Shown here in pieces: positions 1 to 6,389 of a DNA stretch of 8,354 bases (its first letter is position 1; each line of letters opens with the position of its first letter). The notes under the pieces are model-generated. The model was not told the DNA's origin. It ran no database searches and saw only the letters and a list, made by a program, of their open reading frames with translations. The stretch comes from Methanosarcinales archaeon (lineage in GTDB: Archaea; Halobacteriota; Methanosarcinia; Methanosarcinales; Methanocomedenaceae): positions 1-8,354 of the forward strand of contig JAGLRT010000014.1 in assembly GCA_023136155.1 (NCBI GenBank). The letters are read 5' to 3'. The position numbers and the translations under genes were made by a program.

Positions 1-324
1 CTCTGAGAAGTTCATGAACGGTGCCATTAGAGGGAACTGCTTCAACTCTTCGTGAAATATTACGAAAATCGGTAGACCAATCATCATAGAGCCTATATCA
101 GATATGAAACTGACAAGAATCATCACATAGAGGGACATTTCCAGGGAAGCGCCATTCAGCATGGCGAACTCCCTACCTGACAGGAACTGGGTACTGAATA
201 CCAGTAAGAACTCACGTATAAGCCCAAACTCATAGAAAATGAAAAGTATTATTGAAACCGATATCACTCCGGTTACGAATAATCCTATAAGGAATCGGTC
301 AGATTCTGTTTTTTTAATGCTCAT
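1..324 (-). CDS. Unrecognised integral membrane protein, N-terminal part (cut by window edge)
   Basis: An open frame of 108 codons starts at the ATG at 324-322 (MSIKKTESDRFLIG...) and runs off the left edge with no stop, so the C-terminus is missing. Residues about 11-31 form a strong hydrophobic segment (FLIGLFVTGVISVSIILFIF) after a short charged N-terminus, suggesting an uncleaved first membrane helix. A second hydrophobic stretch lies at about 62-89 (LYVMILVSFISDIGSMMIGL and on), with an Asp inside it at 76. The loop between them contains the charged patch SGREF. I do not recognise the family; a multi-spanning transporter-like protein is possible but only a guess. No good ribosome binding site precedes the ATG (a weak GCGGA lies close by). 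It follows the cfbB-like gene on the same strand after about 80 AT-rich bases, so co-transcription is possible but not shown. Confidence 0.7.
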   Translation of the reverse strand, partial: MSIKKTESDRFLIGLFVTGVISVSIILFIFYEFGLIREFLLVFSTQFLSGREFAMLNGASLEMSLYVMILVSFISDIGSMMIGLPIFVIFHEELKQFPLMAPFMNFSE

Positions 325-404
325 ATTTTTTCCGCAACAGTTGTAATCTGGTTAATATGATTATGTGATGATAAACTTTTATCCATTCACTTAAACTGTT
401 ACTG

Positions 405-1739
405 TCATCTTAGGCTGTACTCCCTACAGGAATTCACGAACATCTCCATTGACACCGCAGCCGGATGAGTGTGCATGTAACTGGCCAGGGTATTGTAGGC
501 CATAAGTCCGTCGTAACCGTTGAAAATACCTTTACCCCTGTGCATCCTGTATGCGAACCTGGCATCACGGCCTGGTTCGGTCATGGAATAATGGAACTCA
601 TGCCCCCTCACAGTCTGCCCCATCACAGACAAAGAGTTATCAGCAATTACCTCACCCTCGGTGTACCCCAATGCCTGGAACCGCTGTACCATGCGGGAAT
701 CGCTGTCAAACACTCCGGCCATCTCATACTTTTTACCATTCACTTCCAGGGTTGTACCCAGATACATCAGCCCGCCGCATTCAGCATATAAAGGCATGCC
801 GTCCTGAGCTGCCGCTTTGATATCATGCCGTGTGTTAGATGATGATAGTTGAGTCGGGAATAGCTCGGGATAGCCCCCGCCGAGTATCAGGCCGTCTATG
901 TCAGGCATGGGGTCTGACATAGGACTGAAGTAAACGACATCAGCACCGCATTGTTGCAGTTCGTCAAACATGTCCTGATAATAAAAACAAAAGGCACTGT
1001 CCATTGCCACGCCAATCCTTACATCAGCCTGTGGTGTCACAAATTCGTCCGGGCTGTCAGGAGTCTGTGCCATTGAAGATATGGCCAGCAGTGCATCCAC
1101 ATCCACGTTATTCTCTACAAAATCTGCCAGTTTACTGTAATCCCAAGTCTGTTCATGTGCCATATGAAGCCCAAGGTGCCTGGATGGCAGGGTCAGTTCC
1201 TTATTGGGCGGCAGTGTTCCTATCACAGGAATGTCGATGCCAGCACCTTTTAGCCCGTCCTCTACGAGTTTGCGATGCCGGGGACTGCCCACTCTGTTGA
1301 GTATCAACCCTTCGATATTGATATCAGGGTCCAGGGTCTGGTAACCTTTCACCACGGCCGCCGCACTGCGTGACATCCCGTGGACATTGACCACCAGTAC
1401 CACGGGCACGCCCAGGGTCTTTGCCACATGGGCGCTGCTGGCGGTATCCGATGAATCCAGCCCGTCGTACAGTCCCATCACGCCCTCGATTATGGAAATG
1501 TCACCCTGGGTCCGGGCGTAGGTATTGCGAACTTCGCCGGTGCCCATGATATATGTGTCCAGGTTCCTGGACGGTTTATTGCAGATAGCAGTATGATGGG
1601 ATGGGTCAATGAAATCCGGACCCACTTTGTAAGGTTGCACGGCCATGCCCTTGCGGGTAAATAATGCCATAAGTCCAAGCGCTACTGTGGTCTTGCCCAC
1701 ACCGCTGTGGGTCCCTGCTATCATTACTGCTTTTGTCAT
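405..1739 (-). CDS. cfbB: Ni-sirohydrochlorin / cobyrinate a,c-diamide synthase (CfbB/CbiA)
   Basis: This 444-residue protein belongs to the CbiA/CobB amidase family, which uses ATP and glutamine to amidate the a and c carboxylates of a tetrapyrrole. In methanogens the family makes coenzyme F430 (from Ni-sirohydrochlorin) and/or cobalamin (from cobyrinate). Visible motifs are the P-loop GTHSGVGKTT (9-18), the KVGPDFIDPSHH motif (38-49), the EGVMGLYDG motif (85-93), an N-terminal ATPase domain to about 230, and a class I glutamine-amidotransferase-like domain from about 240 with GGGYPELFP (287-295), nucleophile Cys321 in YAECGGLMYL, GHEFHYS (379-385), and C-terminal HTHPA (423-427). Length is normal for the family and no key motif is missing. 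The ATG at 1739-1737 overlaps the TGA of the upstream gene as ATGA, implying translational coupling. Sequence alone does not tell F430 from B12 duty; the other cfb genes are not adjacent here. The family call is very sure, the substrate is not. Confidence 0.93.
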   Translation of the reverse strand: MTKAVMIAGTHSGVGKTTVALGLMALFTRKGMAVQPYKVGPDFIDPSHHTAICNKPSRNLDTYIMGTGEVRNTYARTQGDISIIEGVMGLYDGLDSSDTASSAHVAKTLGVPVVLVVNVHGMSRSAAAVVKGYQTLDPDINIEGLILNRVGSPRHRKLVEDGLKGAGIDIPVIGTLPPNKELTLPSRHLGLHMAHEQTWDYSKLADFVENNVDVDALLAISSMAQTPDSPDEFVTPQADVRIGVAMDSAFCFYYQDMFDELQQCGADVVYFSPMSDPMPDIDGLILGGGYPELFPTQLSSSNTRHDIKAAAQDGMPLYAECGGLMYLGTTLEVNGKKYEMAGVFDSDSRMVQRFQALGYTEGEVIADNSLSVMGQTVRGHEFHYSMTEPGRDARFAYRMHRGKGIFNGYDGLMAYNTLASYMHTHPAAVSMEMFVNSCREYSLR

Positions 1740-2455
1740 GATTGGTCTGTGTTGTGTAAATAATACATCTTAAGGGTAATCAAAACCAGCGAAACCACAG
1801 AAACTTTCCAGCCAGTGTCTTCACTTTCCTCCAGCCTGTCCAGCAGCCAATCCACAGACCGCTCAAGATTTCCAGAGTGTCCATCCAGTAACAAAGATTG
1901 CATCACCAGGCATGATGTAGCTGTATATTTCCAGTTACCATCAGTACACTGTGCCACCAACCACGAAGAATTGCTTCTGGTTGTGTCGGCTATGCCCTCC
2001 GAATACTGGTGAATCATTGCAGAATTGATGAGGGCAATGACACCGGGGTGTTTCCAGTCCTCTGAGAAGTTATCCAGAAGCCACAGTACTCCTGTTCGGC
2101 TCTCCTTGCCAGCAGTTCCCATGGCGATCAGACAATAACATGTATCATACACATCATCATTCCATGAACCGTTAGCTGATTGCATTTCCAACAGCCAGTC
2201 CATTGATTCCCTACATGATATGCCGCATTCCAAAAAGGCAGTACATGCCCTGGATGTATTCCGTACAGGGTTATCTTCTCTCCAATGGTCGCCGGATTTG
2301 GCGTGTTCCAGCCATTTCAGGAGATTACCGGCATCATGCCCCCAGATACACAATGCTCTTGCAGCCTGTGATGCTTCCTTGATGCTGGTGACTGGGGCAG
2401 TTTCAAGCCAATCCAAGGCACGTTCGGAAAAAGCTTTGACCTTATCAGGATACAT
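1736..2455 (-). CDS. Alpha/alpha-toroid repeat protein, prenyltransferase/cyclase-like, coupled to cfbB
   Basis: This 239-residue protein consists almost wholly of about six helical-hairpin repeats of roughly 36-42 residues, recognisable by recurring W-L(L) and G-x-W elements: LDWLE (14-18), LLKWLE (45-50), MDWLLEMQSANGSW (85-98), VLWLLDNFSEDW (123-134), SSWLVAQCTDGNW (163-175) and VDWLLDRLEESEDTGW (201-216). Such repeats resemble the QW-type repeats of squalene cyclases and the beta subunits of prenyltransferases, which build an alpha6-alpha6 barrel; six hairpins would just close one. I see no DxDD cyclase motif. Asp/Cys residues in DVYDTCYC (101-108) are suggestive, but no prenyltransferase zinc site can be assigned. 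There is no signal peptide or membrane segment, so it is probably cytoplasmic. It is first in an operon with cfbB, overlapping its start by four bases. Its promoter element lies so close that the mRNA may be leaderless. Function unknown; a role in tetrapyrrole cofactor synthesis is inferred from context only. Confidence 0.85.
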   Translation of the reverse strand: MYPDKVKAFSERALDWLETAPVTSIKEASQAARALCIWGHDAGNLLKWLEHAKSGDHWREDNPVRNTSRACTAFLECGISCRESMDWLLEMQSANGSWNDDVYDTCYCLIAMGTAGKESRTGVLWLLDNFSEDWKHPGVIALINSAMIHQYSEGIADTTRSNSSWLVAQCTDGNWKYTATSCLVMQSLLLDGHSGNLERSVDWLLDRLEESEDTGWKVSVVSLVLITLKMYYLHNTDQS

Positions 2456-2471
2456 TGCACCATTTATTAGG

Positions 2472-2490
2472 TTAATATATTTAATCTATA
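2472..2490. promoter_or_regulatory. AT-rich core promoter between divergent genes (possibly bidirectional)
   Basis: The 100-base divergent gap between the toroid gene and rpa contains ttaatatatttaatctata, with a perfect 8-base palindrome AATATATT at 2474-2481. Read on the minus strand it gives an archaeal TATA-like ATTAAATA centred about 26 bases from the toroid ATG, placing transcription start at or next to the start codon. Read on the plus strand, a TATA-like element here would start transcription near 2505-2511, leaving a leader of about 45-50 bases that carries the rpa ribosome binding site. Assignment rests on composition and spacing only. Confidence 0.45.
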
Positions 2491-2555
2491 TCGATGTTTT
2501 TTTATCCTTTGTGTCCTTACCATGAGATGACTGTCAAGTATACAGGAGGCAGCCT

Positions 2556-3884
2556 ATGGATGAAAAAATTGCGCCCCTTGTGGACGAAATAATAAGGGCG
2601 CTTGGTACAAAAGGCACAACTGTAAATCAGGCTATTATTGAGCAAGAACTTGCAAGACTCATTGAGTTCAAAGTGCCGTCTGAAGAGGCAAAAAGGAGTC
2701 TGCTCAAAAAATACGGGGTCAACGAAGTAAAAAGATTATCTGACTTGCACGGGGGAGAGCGCGACATCGAAATTACAGCCAGGATACTTGATATTAATCT
2801 CAAGGTCGTTGGTATAAAAGGCCAGGAACGTACGATTTTCATGGGTACTATGGCAGATGAGACTGGAGCTAAGAGTTTTACAGCATGGGAAGATTTCGGG
2901 CTTGAATCGGGTGATGTGGTCAAGGTCAACAACGCATATATCAGGATATGGCAGGGTATGCCAGAGATTAACTTCGGTCCCAGGTCAAAAGTCGAAAAAA
3001 TGGATAGTTCTGCTCTGGATTACCTCACAACAGTAGACATTGACAAACCAGTGCTTTTGGCAGGTCTGGCGGAGGGTGCCGCTGCTGTGCATACCATATT
3101 CAGGATATTAGAATGCCAGCACAAGGAGATTAATACCAAGAACGGCTCAAGGACTATTATTTCCGGGACTGCTGCAGACCATTCTGCTAAACTCCCATTC
3201 ACATCCTGGGAATCCAACTCCGTACTTGCTGAAGGGGTAACAGTGGAAGTAAAGAATGCTTATGTTAAATCATGGCGCGGAGTCCCTACTATCAATATGG
3301 GAGAGTCTTCCACAATAAGCAAATCTGACACCGATATCAGTAATGATGACCTTGCCCAATTATTAAATCCTGAACCTGTCAGGCTGGATAGTATAACCGG
3401 GCGGGACGGGGTGTTCGATGCGATCATTGAGGGCAGCCTGATATCCATCAGACCTGGATCCGGACTCATCATCCGATGTCCCCTGTGCAGCCGGGTGATA
3501 CAGAATAACACCTGTCGCGTGCACGGAGTTGTCGAAGGGTTGTATGATATGCGGATAAAGTCCATACTGGACGATGGAACCGGGGCCCTGAGCGTTGTAC
3601 TGAATGCGGACCTGACACAAAAAGTTACAGGTTATTCCATTGACAAAGCCAAGGAAGTGGCCGCAGCAGCCATGAACCAATCCGCAGTGGAGGATGAGAT
3701 GCGCCGCAGACTGCTGGGTAGAAGCATGCGGGCACGGGGAAATATGACCAAAGGCGAATACGGTATCACGCTGGTAGCTGACGAGGCCAGTTTAACAGAA
3801 ATAGACATCGTTGCTGAAGCTGCAGCCCTGATTAAAGAAATGGAGCCGGTCGGCCAGATGTTTTCAGGTAAGGGAGGCAACTAA
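2556..3884 (+). CDS. rpa: Replication protein A, single-stranded DNA-binding, two OB folds plus zinc finger
   Basis: This 442-residue protein is an archaeal RPA of the two-OB-plus-zinc-finger type known from Methanosarcina (RPA2/RPA3-like); it coats ssDNA during replication, repair and recombination. A helical N-terminus (1-60) ends in VPSEEAKRSLLKKYG. Two homologous OB folds follow, about 68-148 and 175-255. Their matching tails, FTAWEDFGLESGDVVKVNNA with IWQGMPEINFG (to 141) and FTSWESNSVLAEGVTVEVKN with SWRGVPTINMG (to 249), show an internal duplication with aromatic residues (W111/W132 and W218/W240) suited to base stacking. A third domain (about 285-410) holds the zinc motif CPLC-x8-CRVH with Cys308, Cys311, Cys320 and His323. 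The start is fixed by AGGAGG at 2544-2549, six bases before the ATG. The stop TAA overlaps the ATG of the RPA-associated gene by one base, so the pair is co-translated, as is typical for this family in Euryarchaeota. Confidence 0.95.
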   Translation: MDEKIAPLVDEIIRALGTKGTTVNQAIIEQELARLIEFKVPSEEAKRSLLKKYGVNEVKRLSDLHGGERDIEITARILDINLKVVGIKGQERTIFMGTMADETGAKSFTAWEDFGLESGDVVKVNNAYIRIWQGMPEINFGPRSKVEKMDSSALDYLTTVDIDKPVLLAGLAEGAAAVHTIFRILECQHKEINTKNGSRTIISGTAADHSAKLPFTSWESNSVLAEGVTVEVKNAYVKSWRGVPTINMGESSTISKSDTDISNDDLAQLLNPEPVRLDSITGRDGVFDAIIEGSLISIRPGSGLIIRCPLCSRVIQNNTCRVHGVVEGLYDMRIKSILDDGTGALSVVLNADLTQKVTGYSIDKAKEVAAAAMNQSAVEDEMRRRLLGRSMRARGNMTKGEYGITLVADEASLTEIDIVAEAAALIKEMEPVGQMFSGKGGN

Positions 3885-4960
3885 TGATTGAAAGGGAATT
3901 GGCCTGGCGGATATTTGCACACGAGTTCAATCATTCACATCATTTCTTCCATGAAGGTGACGAGAGGTCACCCAATTACCTTGTCACACCCACAGGCGCC
4001 AAGATAAACAGGCTGTACTTTGCAGGTGTGCTGACCGAGATTGAAAATATCGGTGTGGGTGAAGATATGTGGAGAGGACGGGTATCTGACCATACTGGAG
4101 GCTTCATGGTCTATGCAGGACAGTACCAGCCTGAAGCTGCTATGCTCATATCCGGACTGGAAGTACCGTCATTCGTAGCAGTAATGGGCAAGGCCCGGAC
4201 CTATGAGCCAGAGGAAGGAACCATATACACGTCGGTCAGGCCTGAGGAACTGAACACAGTTGACGGCCAGATAAGGGACAGGTGGATAGTGGAAACTGCC
4301 CGGCTGACCTTTGAACGGATACGGTTTGTGAGGAGGGCATTGGAATCTGGATTAAAAGGTCCACAACTCACTGAGATGCTGATACAATCGGGTACCTGCG
4401 CCGAACTTGCTGATGGTATTAACAGGGCCATTGAACACTACCCTGACCTGAATGAATACCTTGATACCCTTTCAGGCAAAATAATTGATTCCCTGAGGAC
4501 ACTGCTGCCTGATAATATGAAGACAGATGTAACAGCAGATACACTGACTAAAGTAGATACCGGGACATCAACCGAGGATATTCCAGCAACAGAGACAGTG
4601 TCCGTAACTGAAACTGTGCCAGATAACGGGTTCACCCTCCAAAGAACCGGGAATTACAAAGCAAAGCCTGAAATGGGGAACGTATTGCTTGATGCCGGGA
4701 TTGACATAACACAAGCTGGAGAAAGTATTACATTGAGCAGTGATGATGTAGTGCCCCAGGAAGAGCAACCTGACAGTAAAGAGCTGGTGTATGAACTACT
4801 GGGCAGTCTGGATAGGGGAGGGGGCGTACCTGTGTCAGAACTCACAGACCAGGCAAGACAAACCGGGCTTAACGGGGAACATGTGGATGATGCCTTAAAA
4901 GAATTGATGACAGATGGCAGATGTTATGAACCCAGGATAGGGATACTGCGCAGGGTATAA
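3884..4960 (+). CDS. RPA-associated protein (COG3390 type), OB-like N-terminus and C-terminal winged helix
   Basis: This 358-residue protein is the partner usually encoded directly after zinc-finger RPA in Euryarchaeota (RPA-associated protein, RPAP); the haloarchaeal versions work with the cognate RPA. The N-terminal part (about 1-150) is typical of the family: ELAWRIFAHEFNHS (5-18), then an OB-like segment from LVTPTGAKINRLYFAGVLTE (33-52) through WRGRVSDHTGGFMVYAGQYQ (63-82). A helical segment (150-207) leads to a low-complexity Thr/Val/Glu-rich linker (about 214-248, with TETVSVTETVP). The last ~60 residues (298-358) look like the winged helix found at the C-terminus of RPA32: ELVYELLGSL, GGVPVSELTDQA, HVDDALKELMTDGRCYEP. 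Translation starts at the ATG in TAATG, overlapping the rpa stop; GGGAGG at 3872-3877 lies six bases before it, inside rpa. It probably forms a complex with RPA and recruits other factors; the recruiting role is inference. Confidence 0.9.
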   Translation: MIERELAWRIFAHEFNHSHHFFHEGDERSPNYLVTPTGAKINRLYFAGVLTEIENIGVGEDMWRGRVSDHTGGFMVYAGQYQPEAAMLISGLEVPSFVAVMGKARTYEPEEGTIYTSVRPEELNTVDGQIRDRWIVETARLTFERIRFVRRALESGLKGPQLTEMLIQSGTCAELADGINRAIEHYPDLNEYLDTLSGKIIDSLRTLLPDNMKTDVTADTLTKVDTGTSTEDIPATETVSVTETVPDNGFTLQRTGNYKAKPEMGNVLLDAGIDITQAGESITLSSDDVVPQEEQPDSKELVYELLGSLDRGGGVPVSELTDQARQTGLNGEHVDDALKELMTDGRCYEPRIGILRRV

Positions 4961-4962
4961 AA

Positions 4963-4979
4963 TGCAATTCCTTATTGCA
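4963..4979. repeat. Perfect inverted repeat upstream of glnA promoter, candidate operator
   Basis: TGCAAT (4963-4968) and ATTGCA (4974-4979) are perfect complements separated by TCCTT. The repeat begins three bases after the stop of the RPA-associated gene and ends about 10 bases before the TATA-like element of glnA. It is not followed by a T-run, so a terminator role is less likely than protein binding. It does not match the NrpR operators described in Methanococcus (GGAA-N6-TTCC) or Methanosarcina (GGTA-N6-TACC). A regulator site for the glnA-nrpR operon is possible by position only. Confidence 0.4.
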
Positions 4980-4989
4980 AAAACAAACA

Positions 4990-4998
4990 TTTAATTAT
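4990..4998 (+). promoter_or_regulatory. TATA-like element of the glnA-nrpR operon
   Basis: TTTAATTAT sits in an A-rich setting, preceded by AAACAAACA, which could serve as a TFB-recognition region. Archaeal spacing would put transcription start near 5020, leaving a leader of about 35 bases. That leader holds the ribosome binding site AGGTGA at 5045-5050, four bases before the glnA ATG and complementary to the archaeal 16S 3' end. The element is called from composition and spacing. Confidence 0.45.
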
Positions 4999-5054
4999 CT
5001 ATCCCACATCATTATTTCTCAGTAATCATAACATCCCGAATAATAGGTGAAATC

Positions 5055-6377
5055 ATGACTTCCAGCGAGGATATTCTTAAGAAAATCAAGGAAAAAGATG
5101 TCAGGTTCGTAAGGCTACAGTTTGTGGATATCCAGGGCATAGTCAAGAATGTGGCCATACCCATATCCCAGATAGAAAAAGCAATTGGCCAGGGGATATC
5201 CTTTGATGGCTCCTCAGTTGAAGGTTTTGTCCGTATCGAAGAGTCTGATATGGTATTAAAACCGGACCTGAATACTTTCCAACTATTACCGTGGGGTCAT
5301 AACAGCGGGTCTATAGCCAGGATGATTTGCGATGTTCAACAACCTGATGGCAAGCACTTCCAGGGCGACCCCAGGTATGTGCTAAGACGGGCAATTGAAG
5401 ATGCTGCATCCATGGGTTTTGAGATGAATACCGGTCCTGAACTTGAATTCTTTTTGTTCGAAAAAAAAGAGGGGCGTGCCACTACAATACCTCACGATAA
5501 TGCAGGTTATTTCGATTTTGGCCCTGTTGACCTGGCAGAGAATATTCGCAGGGAGATTGTTATTGCCCTGGAAGTAATGGGATTCGAGATTGAAGCATCC
5601 CACCACGAAGTTGCATCAGGCCAGCATGAGATTGATTTTAAATATGGGGATGCCCTTACCACAGCTGATAATGTACTTACATTCAAGTATGTGACCCGGA
5701 CCATTGCCAATAATATGGGCCTTCATGCTACATTTATGCCAAAACCATTATTCGGTGAAAACGGGAGTGGCATGCACGTTAATATTTCCCTGTTCAAGGA
5801 TGGAAAGAATGCATTTTATGACCCGGATAATGAACATGGCATCAGTGATACCTTGAAATATTTCATTGGTGGGGTGCTGAAACACATTGATGCCATCACA
5901 GCTGTAACTAATCCCACTGTCAATTCATATAAGAGACTGGTGCCCGGATATGAAGCCCCGGTATATGTCTCATGGTCTGGTGCAAACCGGAGTTCGCTGA
6001 TCAGGATTCCTGCTGCTCGGGGTTCCAGTACCAGGATAGAACTGCGCAGTCCTGACCCATCATGCAACCCGTACCTCACTTTTGCAGCTATACTTTCAGC
6101 AGGTCTTGATGGCATCAGGAATCAAATTGACCCAGGCGAACCCGTGAGTGATAACATATATGAAATGAATGCCAAAGAACGGAAGAACCGGAATATTGGT
6201 TCACTCCCCGGGACTCTCAGGGATGCTCTCAACGAACTTGAACAGGATGAAGTAATAATTAATGCACTTGGCCCCCATGTTTTCAATGACTTTTTAAGAC
6301 TGGGTCGGGCCGAGTGGGATGCATACAGGGTACAGGTACATGACTGGGAAATCCAGCGTTATATCAATATTATGTAA
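5055..6377 (+). CDS. glnA: Glutamine synthetase, type I-alpha
   Basis: This 440-residue enzyme condenses glutamate and ammonium with ATP to glutamine in the cytoplasm, the entry point of ammonium assimilation. Family signatures are complete: DGSSVEGFVRIEESDM (51-66), GPELEFFLF with Glu129/Glu131, HHEVASGQHEID with Glu185/Glu192, KPLFGENGSGMHVN with His241, NSYKRLVPGYEAP with Arg294/Glu300, ANRSSLIRIP with Arg312/Arg317, and RIELRSPDPSCNPYL with Glu329/Arg331. The shorter length and the absence of an adenylylation loop place it in the I-alpha class. Arg60 in GFVRIEESD matches the arginine that senses feedback inhibition in the Bacillus enzyme. Methanosarcinal enzymes of this class are reported to be stimulated by 2-oxoglutarate; whether this one is cannot be read off. 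The start is supported by AGGTGA four bases upstream. nrpR follows after 12 bases, so the enzyme and its likely repressor share an mRNA. Confidence 0.97.
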   Translation: MTSSEDILKKIKEKDVRFVRLQFVDIQGIVKNVAIPISQIEKAIGQGISFDGSSVEGFVRIEESDMVLKPDLNTFQLLPWGHNSGSIARMICDVQQPDGKHFQGDPRYVLRRAIEDAASMGFEMNTGPELEFFLFEKKEGRATTIPHDNAGYFDFGPVDLAENIRREIVIALEVMGFEIEASHHEVASGQHEIDFKYGDALTTADNVLTFKYVTRTIANNMGLHATFMPKPLFGENGSGMHVNISLFKDGKNAFYDPDNEHGISDTLKYFIGGVLKHIDAITAVTNPTVNSYKRLVPGYEAPVYVSWSGANRSSLIRIPAARGSSTRIELRSPDPSCNPYLTFAAILSAGLDGIRNQIDPGEPVSDNIYEMNAKERKNRNIGSLPGTLRDALNELEQDEVIINALGPHVFNDFLRLGRAEWDAYRVQVHDWEIQRYINIM

Positions 6378-6389
6378 TGATGAGTAAAC

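Noticed and set aside
465..1300. Several plus-strand open frames (465-791, 551-820, 1004-1300)
   Set aside because: All are antisense to cfbB, which has complete family motifs along its whole length. Their translations are low-complexity and unlike any protein.
3020..3880. Overlapping minus-strand frames opposite rpa
   Set aside because: They are shadows of rpa, mutually overlapping and without start signals or motifs.
4953..4971. GGTA...TTCC as an NrpR operator near the end of the RPA-associated gene
   Set aside because: The half-sites are 10 bases apart rather than 6 and are not complementary to each other, and the first lies in coding sequence. It does not meet the known operator form.
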